Part shown: positions 11,101-23,100 of the stretch, one piece after another | Layout of the letters: every line of letters starts with the position of its first letter | Position numbering within the stretch: the first letter of the stretch is position 1 | Source of the DNA: Toxoplasma gondii ME49 | Taxonomy: Eukaryota > Apicomplexa > Conoidasida > Eucoccidiorida > Sarcocystidae | Assembly: GCF_000006565.2 (NCBI RefSeq) | Contig: NC_031474.1 | Location: forward strand, 186,001-250,000 | DNA: 64,000 bases | Direction: 5' to 3' | Translations under genes and position numbers: made by a program | Notes under the pieces: model-generated | Database searches by the model: none | What the model was told of the DNA's origin: nothing | Seen by the model: the letters and a program-made list of their open reading frames with translations, nothing else

Positions 11101-14100
11101 GAACGCGCGCTCACGCGCCACCAGTTTCAGCGTCTCCACGTGCTGCAGCTGCCGCGCCAGCTGTCCAGTCAAACTTTTCGCGAACCGCGCCTCCGCAAAC
11201 AACCTCCCGTCCCCAGCGTCCAGCCCCCTGGCCTCCGCGCCTGCACCCTCGCCGCCACTCCCGGGTGTACGTACTCCTGGCAGAGTCTGCGAGAGCGAGA
11301 CAGAAGACGCCGCCGCCGTCTCCGGTTGGCGCGCCGCGATTCGGTCCAGCAGCACCGCCGCAGCTCCCACGTTGCCCCAGGACTCCGGCAGAGGCGCCGC
11401 CACGTCGACGACCAGCGTCGCACTCGACCCGCTTCTCCCTTCCGCGAGAAGAGACCTGGGCTGCCGGGAAGGAGACAAAACGCAGAGAGCCTCCAACGGC
11501 GCATGCAGGCGCACCAAACTGACGGTCGCTTCCCACGCGAGGGACATCCGTGGCGCGGTTTGCGCCACTCCCGCAGGCGAGAGGCTGGGGAACTCTGAGG
11601 CGAGCTGGGGCTGAGTTGCGCAGAATCCGTGGCTGGCAGGGAGAAGAGCAGAGAAGGAGGGTGACAGCGAAACGGTCGCGAGGGCCTGCCGAGGCCTGTC
11701 CGGCTCTCGAAAGGCGTACGAGAAGCCGGGGAGACGCAGAATTTGTTGGCGGACGGCGTGGACGCGGTAGATCGTCGAGGCCCGGAAAAGAAAGTTCTTC
11801 ACAGCGGGGAGAAGAAGCGACTTCGTCCCCGCCAATGCGACTAAGACCTTGTCTCGATCTTCGAGGGACGCCTCGCTTTCCCTACGACCCCACAGCGAAG
11901 AAGAAAAGGCAGGAATCCCGGCGAGAGAAGCCGATCCAGGCGTACCGCGGACACAGTTTTGATTTAGAGAACGTTTCCTTCCTTCTTTCTGAAAAGATAG
12001 GTTTTCGTCTGTGTCTCGGTTGCATGTGCGTGCACCTCCCGGGGTTCTCGGCCTGCGAGCCGCTTCTTTTCTGGGCCTCCAGGAGACGGGCGGAAGGGTG
12101 CGAAGGCCCCACGCCGCGCGCGCTCGCAAGCCCTCAGTCGTCGCGGCGCCGGGAAGGTCCTCTCGAGCCGGTGCACCAGTTGGAAGCCACGCGAACGCGA
12201 CCGAGTTGCGCGGGTGTTTGAGCCTGAACCCCCGTCTCCGAGCGCCAGTCGTCGCGCCGCCCTCCTCTCGCTCTGCAGTGTCTCCTCTCGAGGAGACAGC
12301 CGACGCGGCGAGGCCCAGATGAACTTCGTGGCGCTCGGCATACGTGTAGGGGTGCGGCGGCGGGATTGTGGGGAGGAACGGAGAGAGAAAGAGGAAAGAG
12401 ACATTGACTTGGTGGAGATACCTGAGCCTGAGCTGCAGAGCGGCTCTGATGTCCCCCACTGTCGGGGGCCAATAGCGAAGAAGATCAGCTGAGGAAGAGG
12501 AGCCCCTGGCGACGCATCGCGCCAGACCGAGGCGAAGAAAGAGAAGAAGAATTTCGTAGAGAACTTGGTAAAGGAGCGGAGAACAGAAAGAGGGAAGTTC
12601 GACTAGCGGAGACGCCACAGCAGTGTAGATGGGCGAGGAGCCTGTGAGGAAAGGCTTGGCGCCCCGTCTCGAGAGACCGTCTTCTTTTCGTTCTCCTTGT
12701 GAGATCGCTTCTGAGCCTCCCTCCTCATTCTCCCCGTCGGCTTCGCACCCTGCGCGCAGCGACTTTGATTGGTCAAAGAGTGCACTCGCCTCGTCTTCCT
12801 CAATGACAGCGAGAATGCCTTCGTAGTACGGGAAAGAGGATGAGGCATGACAGTGCCCCGTGTCCTGTCTTCGGCTGCGTCGACGACCTCCTCCCTCCCT
12901 TCCTTGCTCTCTTTCTTCAATTTCTTCTCTTGCTTCAACTTGTGCTCTTTCACTGCCTTCTCCTGCTTCTGCCGCTGTGCTTCGTCTCTCCATTTCTCTT
13001 GGCTCTCTCTGTCTCTGACGCCTCGCGCCTTGCGACCGCACCGCGGCGATTGAGGCAGAGGCGGAGCTTGCAGGGGCTGCGCACGATCTACGGCTTGAGT
13101 CTCCACACGGTGTTTGTTTGTGCGTCTTCCGAAGGCCCTCTGCTCTCTGGGTTGGACGCCGCTTCGCCCTCCTCTCTCGTTCCTCCCTCTTTGCTCTCTC
13201 GGCATTCTTCACTCTCTTAACACACTCGCGGAAGACGAGGAGTTCGTAGAGCGTCCAAAGCTCCTCAGCGAGTCGGTCGACCCCGGCGACGTACCCTCGC
13301 GTGAAGACATCTGAGGCACCGGAGGCGGTTCTTGACAAAGAAGCCGTCGCGTTCGGGTGCAGCGCCTCCCCCTCTTCTCCAACTGCGTCTTGCAAATCGT
13401 CCGCCTCTTCGGCACTGCTGCCGTCGTCGCTCTCACCCGCGCTCGATGCACCGCGTGGAGCCCCAGGGGCCGGCGGAAGCGCGGCGCCCGGCAGGGACGA
13501 CGTCTCGCCATCTCCCGCGCGGCCGGAGGCCCCCGGAGACTCTGAGGAAGATGCCAGGCTCATTCCGCCGTCCTGAAAAACGAAGACATGTTCCTGACCC
13601 TCTTCCTCGCGGGGGTGAGGGACCTCAAAGCCTTCGTCGATATCCCAGCTGCGGTTGACGCTGTTGCTGAACCCCTCAACTGTATGCGCCTCTTCTGTGT
13701 CATAAGTTTCCGGATCTCCGAAGCTCGGCTCACGGCCCCTCGGCCAAGACCTCTCACCTTCCGCGTCTCCGTCGTCCCAAAAGACAGACCCATCGTTCTC
13801 CCCGCCTTCGGTCATGGCTCCGCCGTCAACCCCGTAGTCCGAATCGAAGTCATAATGCGGCGAATCTTCGGACGAATCAAGAGAAGGCGCATGCCGCAAA
13901 AACCTCGGAGAAGTCGCTGCATGCAAACTCTCTTCCGAGGACTCGAAGCCGTCTCCGTGGAGGCCTCGAAGGCCCCCAGAGCCCCCAGGGAAGACCCTCA
14001 GCTGTCTTTCGCCAGCCCGCGAGCTCGGCGCTTCCTCTCCTGCCGGCTCGCCGCTCTCTGCATCTGCTCCGGAGCGGCCTTCAGAGCCTTGTCGGCCTCG

Positions 14101-17100
14101 AGTTCGGGCATCGCCAGTCGCCTTCCCCCGCTGAGTCGCGCGACAGACTTGGGCCTTTTGAGCGCGAAGGAGCCATGCCGCGACCGCGTCGGGACTCAAG
14201 TCCGGAAAGAAGGGCAAGTGCCAGGTCCAGACGTCGAGGGCGGAGACTCGCAAGGCCCCATCGAGAGACGTCGCCACCTGGAATGGCCGGACGACGAACG
14301 CATGCGGACTGACGTCAAGCAGCGCTGTGTCCGGAGACGAAGGAAGGTCCGCGAAAAAGTCTCGAGGCGGGAGCGGCAAGGCAGGCGAGGATCCGTCGGG
14401 AGTTTGCGAACTGCACGCGTCGGAGTGCGACGCAGCCGGCGAAGGCTCTGCTGTGCTGCAGGGCAGCGAAGAGGGATTGGCATACGAACCACGAGAGAAA
14501 GGAGAGTCGGAGAGAAGAACTGTGTGCGGGTCAGGACCAGAACCATTGGAAGGGGCGAAGGGCCTTCTGTCGTCTTCGTCGTGCTCGAATCGAATGCTTC
14601 TCTCCTGCTCTGCAGAGTCACGTTTCTCTGCGTTTTCGTCCTGCAGACACCAGTGGTTGTCTTCCCCAGCGGTGCGTGTGAGGTCAAACCCTGTAGTACG
14701 GAACCGTTGTTCTCGCTCCCTCTCTCTGCGCCTAGCGGAGCCTGGAAGAGGCAGGAGAAGCGGAGTCAGAGGGCGAATCTCAGGGCCTGTCTTCGCATCA
14801 CGCAGAGACTCGTTCGCCTTGACTGTGATGTCAATGAGACGCAGAAGAAGGGCGTCTGGCCACGGCTCTCCCTGGACACCAAGTCGAACCTCCAGATCTC
14901 GGAGAAGGCCCTCGAGACGCATCGGAAGAAGCGCACGACGCAGAGCCTCCTGAAAGACCTTGCGAGGTCTCGGTCGCCTCTCCACTCGCGACAGCTGTCC
15001 CCATTGGCTGCCCGAGACACGGGATGCTGCATGCGGCCCTCCAGATCCCACAGAGGCGAGAACCGATGGGGAGAACGCGAGGGGCGCTGGAGACAGAGCA
15101 GGCGCTGCAAGGCTCTCTGCACTTCGGAACGAAAGCGACGTCTCTCCCGCTTGACAACGCTCCCTCACAGAGTCAGACCCGCGGAGGCATTGATCGGAAA
15201 AGCTCCTCTCCACGGCGTCGGGGGACAGCACGCCTCCCACAGGGACAAGGCCCAGGAGACAGCCGGTCTCTGGGCTTGCAGGAGAAGAAGAAGCCGAGGC
15301 CACTGAGGCAGAAGGACGAGGAACTTGAGAAGCTGGGGAGTGAGAGGAAACAGACAGTTGAGACGACGCAAGCATCTCCTCCGCGACACCCCACTCGCGC
15401 CCTGAGGGTCTGCTCACCTCTGGCGCACCAGACGAAGCAGCCGAGCAGAAGTCAGGTGAACGTGGCAGAGTCTCGGGACTGCTGACGCCTCGATCTGGAG
15501 CTTGAGCGGGTCCAGCTAGGAGACATCCAGGAAATACTGGATGGTCGGAGGCACCCCCAGATGCGGCAGAAACCGCGGCAGCCTGAGACGAAGGCGGCGA
15601 CTCGGGGGTGACCGGGAGAACAAGGGAACCATTGCTGTCTATTTCTCGGATTGGAGATCTTCCTACGCGATCCCTAACACACGACTCGTTCTTTGCGCCT
15701 CTTCTAATACTCGCGTCTTGCCTGTCTCCCTTCACTTCTCCATCGACAACTCCTGAAGGCGAGCCCGCGTTGTTCGCGCTCTCGCCCACCGCATGTCTGT
15801 CTCTTCCTTCTCCTCCTTCCCTCGGCATCTCGAGCTCGCCTCCCGTCTCCTGGGGCGCGATGGAAACTCGCGACTTCTCTCTGCTTTGCGTCGCTCGCTC
15901 CAAAGAGCCGCGCCCCTGCCTGGGCCCTTTGTGGGGTCGCCCTCTGCCGTTTGCCGTTGCAGGCGAAAGAAGATTCGCCAGATGGGCTGCAGTCTCCGAT
16001 AGTTCGCTCGCCACTGCTTCTTCGCATGCCAGAGCTGCCTTCACCTGAAACTCTTCAGGAATCACCTGACGGACGAGGAGACGCCAGCCGTCGTAGCGCT
16101 CTGGCACCTCCACTCTCTCGCGCTCACGCTTGGCAACGCGACGGAACGCTGAGCCTCCGGCGGCGACTCCTGTGACGCAGTCCGGGACTCGCGACCACGG
16201 CTGCGGCGGTCCAATGTAGCTGAGGCCTGGCTCTTGCTCGAAGAGGATGCGGTTCCACGACGAGCCGCCGCACGAGCTGCCGTCTCCCATCTCCTCGAAA
16301 GACGCATGCAAAGCCCCAGGGTGGGCGTTTGCGTCGTCGAACCCCACAGCAGGGCAGAGACCCGTGGCAGGAGAGGGGAGACGGCAGGGACCGAAACCTG
16401 CCGCCTGCGACGTGGAAGCGCCTTCTTCAAACAGGCGTTCTCGCCTCTCCGAAAGAACGACCGGAGACCGCAAATCGGCCGCCTCTTCCGCCAGTTCAGT
16501 TCGCCCCGTCGAAACCTCGGCCGCCACGGCGTTTCCAGTCTGGACAGTCCCAGGAAGAACTGCCGGCTCCTGCGCCGTGTCGCCAACCTCTGCACTGGGG
16601 GGGTCAAGCCTGCATGACGAGGAATCTGGAGAAACGCGTCTGGGAGGCGGAGGGGAGACCCGGGAAGGCTCGAGCGCGGCGCCTTCTGCGGAACGATCTT
16701 GGCGTCTCGAGGTACATCTTGGAAAGCAGAGCAGTGCGGGGAAGGGAGCAAAGAAACACCGAAGGCGATCCGCAATCTGTGTGCCAGAAACGTCGCGTTC
16801 AGAAGAAAAGACGCTCCTATCGTGTCTCTCCAGGTCTGCTTGCCGGCCTGCATCTCGAATCCCGTCTATCTGAGGAGAAATAGAAAACGAGGGATCGCCT
16901 CTCGACGAGGAAGACTCCACAGACGACGAGGAGAGCTGAGGCTCGACAACACTTCGACGGCCAGGCGTGGGGTCACAGACTGCTTCTGTGAGGCTTGTCT
17001 CGCTTTGTGGTTTTTCTTGGGCCTTTTCAAGCTCGATGCATGCACCCAATTCCTCCCTTTCCCCTTGTTCTATCCACTGCAAGTCCTCCGAACTCTGCCC

Positions 17101-20100
17101 TATGGTCACACCTCGCGAGCTGTCAGTTGTCACGCCTGCGGTGACTGAAACGATCGAGGACGTTTCTTCATCCAGAGCCCCTCGACGCTGGCGTCTCCAA
17201 CCTTTTCTTTCGCGGCTTGTCTCGGTGTCTCTTCCGTCCGCTTCAACACACGGCTCTTCAGTCTCTGGGGAAGTCCCTGAACTGTTTTCCTCCTCATGCC
17301 CGCCTGCCGCTTCCGCGTCCCTCGCCGCCTTCGACCCTCTGTCTTCCCTCTGCTTTTCGTCTCTTTCTTCTCTCCTTTCGCGTTCTTCGGTGTCGCTCGC
17401 TGTCTGCAGCGCGCGAGTCCGTGAGGCGTCCGGCGGCGACTGACGCGTTTCCTTCAGGGGGGTTCTGTCTCGCCGCTCTGCTGCTTTTCCGACGGAGTTT
17501 GCAGGCACAGAGCGCCGCAACGAATTTGTCGACTCGCCGCATGCAGTCAAAGCCTCCCCACGTCGTCCCTCCAACACCAGGCGGACCCGGCGGGGCGCGA
17601 AGGCATCGAGGAAGGCGTCTGCCGGGAGCGCGTTGAGGAGCTGCCAATCGCGGTGTGTGGGGTACGGACTTCGCGAGAGACAGATTTTCAGAGAGGAACA
17701 ATTCGAGATCAGAGCCGCTGGACTGTTCATCAGACACAGCGTACGCGGCGCCGGTCGCGGATGCTCCACTCGCGTCACTTGCACCACAGTCACGCAGGGT
17801 CCTGCAAAAACAATCAAACGCGACATCTCGGCGACGCCAGTTGAGAACAAGAGACTCGAAGGACAGAGACCGACGCGAGGCATGCGAAACACAAACACGA
17901 AGGAAATGCGAAGTGAAGTCAAAACGAAGGCGGATCACAGGAAACCTACAGACACAACCACACAACAAATTACTCTCCTGATACATATACCAGGGAGACA
18001 CACGAATATTTATAGATGTATATAAGCGTAGGACAAGTATACCCATGTATGACTATTTGGAAACCATACAGTGAGAGAAATGCGAACAGATTCAAGACGA
18101 ACTCTGGCCAGCTAGATAACTGGTGAGGTTCCATACTAGCTTTGGACCTACCGAATTTGACGGCGGGACAAAGGGCAACGCCGCGGCCTGCGCCGAGAAG
18201 CGATTTCAGACTGCCAACGGTCCATGCCACACTCGGGGATTCACTTGAAGTCTCCTCATTCGACTTGGCTCGCGAGTCAGAGTCCGCGGGATGGACAGCA
18301 AACGAGCAACGCACCTCGTCGCGGGCGCCTGGCTGCTGAAGCATCTTCACTCGCTTCACTAGACGCGCCACCCGTGCTGCCATGGCCTCTCTCGCCTCAG
18401 CAGAAAACGAAGAACGCGCAGAACACAGAGAGCGAGAGGAACGAGACGAAGAAGAGGAGCACTCGGGAGAACAGGAACATGGAGAAAAAGAAGAGGAGAG
18501 AAGCGTTTCTGCCTCAACGATGGCAGTTTTGAGGTCGGTCAAAGCTGCATGCAGATCGCGAATCCGATCGACATCAGGGGAGAAGAGGAGCTCCATGGTG
18601 ACTTTGCTGGTTCGGAGATACGACCCTTTACCATCGAACTGCTCTTTCTCTCTTACAAGGAAATGCTTCTCAACTACGCTACGCAACTCGTTTCTTCCCT
18701 CCGTCTGGAATTCGCTCTTTCGTCTCGCTGGGTCTTGTCTCTGACTCCCCATGCGTCCCCTCTTGCCATCTTCGCCGAATGCCTCTCGCTCGTCGTCCAC
18801 AGCCCGGTCTCCTCCCTGGGCCGTGTCTCCCTGCCCGACCGGACCTGTCTCCTGGTGACCCTCCGAAGGCGAACGTCCAGGACTCCCCACAAAGGCACGC
18901 ACAGGCAAGCCCAAAGTGTCTGCAAGAGGCAACGAGGGAGCGTCCCGCTCCCTCCCTCCGTGACTGGAGTTTTCTCCACTTTCCTCGACCCCACCCTGGT
19001 CTCTGTGAGTCTCCCAACTGTCGCCTGTCGGTCCCGAGCTGCTCACGGAGTCCGGAAGCGCTCGGACTTCAACCTCCGGTGTCTCTGAGTCTCCTCCGGC
19101 GTTCTGCGTGACGCGTCTCGCGGCGGATGCGCGTAGCGGCGACTGGAGGGAAGGAGAATCTTCACAGCTCTCTCTCTCACGGCGAAAATGCCTGGTCGGG
19201 GCACTACACAGAGCCTTTGCGCGAGCCAGAAAGTCTTTTGGAGTGCGTCTCTCGAGAAGAGAAGCGAAGGCAGGGAGAGGGAACTGTCCGTCATCTTCAT
19301 GCCTGGGTTCCACCGAATCTCCGTCTCCCCAGCGTCTCCCCTCAGGCTTCTCGGGGGCCTCTGACTCGCGTCTCTCTCCCTCACCCGAGACGCCGGACCG
19401 AGCCGAGTGCCCCGAGCCCGCCGGTCCCTCCACATGCGACAAGAGGCTCGATGCGTGGGCATCTCCCCAGTCGCCTGCGACGACCGCGTCATAGATCTTC
19501 TGCCTGTCTTGCAGACTCACACACCAGACGCCTCGAACTTCGTCGACCTGCGTTTGACGCACTTGCTCGTGACGCGCATGCACGCGAGACATCAAACGCG
19601 TAAAAGTCGGGACGCTCCGCTCCCGAGCCGCCACTGGATGCACACTCAGAACAGACGAACTCGCAGACTCCGACGACAGCGCCGAGAAGGAAGCGCTGGC
19701 AGAAGAGACGGACGAAGGGCAGAGGGAGCTGGGGCAGGAGGAGAGGCTGGAGGCACCGGGGCGTTGTGCCGCAGAAGGCGAAGGACGGAGCGTTCCGGGA
19801 GAAGGCAGGACACGATAGCAAGGAGGGATGAAGCTTTCAGGAGGGTAGCTTCGTTTCAGATGCTCGGCTAAAGCAAACGCTCGTTGGTAAATGGGGGGAT
19901 CAGGAATCAGAGGGTGACTGAGGAACTCAGAGGGGCCGAGAACCAGGCGAGAAGACTCGCATGGCTCCTGCGCGTCTCCGTCGCCGCCTTCTCCGCCCTC
20001 GCCTGGGACTCCACTGCCGCAGGCGAGGCGCGGCAGGGTCTTCCCCGCGTCCTCCCCACCCGCTGCAGCTGCCGCCACGGAAGAGGGGGAAACGAAAGAA

Positions 20101-23100
20101 GAGGCAGGCGCGTCATGGAGAAGAGAGACGGAAGACGCAGCGTCTGCTGCACGCGGCGACTGGGGCTGAAGCGAGAGAGTCTTGTCGCTCTCTCCCTGGG
20201 GTCTTGGCGAGGTCCCGGGACCTTCTCGGCCTCGCCTCGGGGACAGAGAGACAACCCCCGAGCCGCTGAGGACCTGAGTCGAACACGACAGCCAGAAATA
20301 ACGGGAGCTGGGAGGCGCAATTTTGATGGAAGGCGGCAAAGCGTGAGAAGACCGAGAAGACCACGGGCGTCCCTGGGTCGCTTGACGCGACTCGGAATCC
20401 TTGGCAGACGCACTCTTTCCTGCACACATAGGCTCTCCGACAGCTGCAGGGGTCTGTCTGTCCCTTCTGTCTTTTCTGTGTTCTTCATGCGTTTCGGCGC
20501 TTTGAAGCCCCGCGTCCGCCTGTCTCTGCTCGCCGACCTTCACGCCCGCCTCCGTCTCTTTTGCTTCCAATAACTTTGCGAGCAAATCGTCGACTGCTTG
20601 TTCTTCCGGAGACACCTCGTGCGTCAGAGGCACCCAGCCAAACTCAGGCCCAGAGTGCCACCCACGAACGTCTTCTTCTCGTTGGCTTTCTTCGCCTTCC
20701 GCGTCGCTCGCCTCTCTGGGTCTCGGCAGCGCGGGAGCCCCCCCTTCGTCTGGCGCCAGGAGAGGCTGATTTCTTGCGTTTTGTCGCCACCCCACTGTGA
20801 ACTCGACGCGCCAGCCTCCAGATCTGAGAAATTCGTCACGAGGAATCAGAGCGCCAGACACCAAGTGAATAGCTTCACTCGCACTGACGCGTTCCTCTCC
20901 CCGCATCCCTTGCGCCTCGTCGTCCATCCCACCGGCCGCTTCTCTCTGACTCTCGCCAGCTTCAGCAGGCAGCGACGGAAGAGGAGATGAAAGAGAAGGA
21001 AGAGGCGAAGGACGAGCGAGAGAAGACGAGGCCACAGACAGGTCGCAAAGGTCCTGACCTGACGAAATGTCCGGGACGCTGCTGCTGTGAGGTTCACCGG
21101 GAAAACACGGCGACGGCGCGGCGCCACAGGCGACACTGGCGGCTTCAGTCTGGGTGAGGCTTATGGCCTCCGACGAGTTGCTGAAAGCTCCGCTCCCCAG
21201 AGGCATCACGCGAGAAAGGCCAGCCACAGTTTCAAGAGTCTGTGGAGACCCAAGAGACTGCGAAGCGTCTGGTGGTTTGCGTGCAGCGTTCGTGCGACGC
21301 ATGCCAGGACCCGCACTGTCTCCCACACCAGGAAGGACCGCCGAAGCAGCTGAAGATTCAAACGGCGAGAGAGAAGGAGTCGCAGACGAAGAGAAAGCCG
21401 AATCCGACGAATACAGAGAAGCAGATGAATCTGCATGAATGTCCTGTGCTTCACGCACCAAAGAAGAGGAGAAACGCCGCTCTCTGCCTATCGAGTCCTC
21501 TTGGAGCACTATGCCCTCGCCAACCATCCTCTCTCCTTCCTCACGCGTGTCTGTTGTTCGGTCTCGCCTGTCGCGACTCGGAGCCCAATGCTCCAGGAAA
21601 ACGCCACTACGTCGCCCCATGTCACCCGCCGAACTGTCTCTTTGGCGCTCCGCCGGGCCTCTCTCAAGCGTCCGGTGGGAGGGGAGAGAAGCGGCGCTGA
21701 GCAGCGGCGCCGAGCTCGCACAGTAGCTCGACCGTCTCCCCGTCGTCGGCAGAGAGGAAAGCGAGCCACCCAGAGTCCCCACAAAACTGCTTGCACTTCC
21801 GCCGCGCCCCACACACGTCCCCGAGAAAGTCCGCCGGCGCGTTGGGCGCGAAACGAGGCCTGCGGGGCCTCCAGGCCCGCCTAGAGGCGCGAAACCGCTG
21901 TTGCGGCGCTGGTACCCTGGCGGCAAAGGCGGGTGGGGTGCCCTACTCGCCCGCCCAGGAAGACGAACCGCGAGCAAGGTAGACGAGAGAGCCGAACATG
22001 AAGAAGATCGAGGACGAGAGAGGTGACCCGACTGCTGAGGCCGTCCAGCAGAGGTCGCCAGCGAGGTCGGGGTGTGAGGCGGCAAAGACGCGAGAGAAGG
22101 CTGCGAAGAAGCAGGTTTTTTCTCTGTGCCTGACGCAGGCCTTGAGTCTGTGTCGCGGCTGTGCGGATCGACGGTGGCATCTGTGAGAGAGTCATGGTTT
22201 GCGTCTCGGTTGTCGAGACTGAGACACGTTGTCACATTCTTCGATTTCGCATTCTCGGCGCAAGAAGAGACTGCGAGAGAGGGGGGTAGACGCCACAGGA
22301 AGGAGGCCGGGCGAGAAAAAGGGAACTGCGGAGTGGCCAGAAGAGCAGCCTGTTTTGGGTCTCCTCGCAGCTTCTTTTCTTCCTCCGGAAAACCGTCAAG
22401 CATCTTCGTTTGAAGAGCCGAGGCACCAGCGGCTGCGGCAAGCGCGAGAGCAGCCTTCCCTGAGTCCGAGGGCCTAGACCGCTGCTTGTGAAGATCTTTG
22501 AAGAAGAAAGAAGACCCGTGACGTTTGCCCGCATCGCGCCTTTCTTCTTCCTGTTGTATCTCCCCGATTTCGCTCAAGGCCGCATCTGGACAGAAAACCG
22601 CCGCCTCTGTCGCGTCCAGTAATCCGAGCCGGACAGCTGCAGCCAGAGACCCCAGAGCGAAGAACCCTGTCCCTCGGTCTCGTTCACCATCTCTTTCTTC
22701 ACCTCTCTCTAGAACGCTTCCTTGATGTCTTTCTCCTCCTCTCTGTTGACCTCTGTCTGGAGATCTGTCTCTTCTCGTCACTGTTGAACGGTCGCCTCTT
22801 GCGTGGCTTGCCTCGCGGGAGAGGCTCGGGGCCCCCGCCGGGAAGAACAGATGAGGCGAAAACGAGGGCGAGTAGTCGCCCGCGAACCAGAGACAGTCGG
22901 TGTGGTAGTTGCTCATCTCAATGACTGGTACCCAAGGCGAAGGCGAGCCGAGATTGGGTGGACTTCCAAAAACAGAGTCTCGGCACTGCGCATACACAGT
23001 GAGGAGATCTCCCGGCGCCAACTGTTCAGGGGAACTACAGAAACCGACAACGGCCCCAGACGCGTACGGCGAGAGCGGCACGGTTCGAACATCAGCATCG

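Noticed and set aside
13588..15306. 572-codon open frame on the plus strand
   Set aside because: Fully antisense to exon 10 of the HECT gene; Arg-rich shadow of GC-rich coding sequence with no start context or domain.
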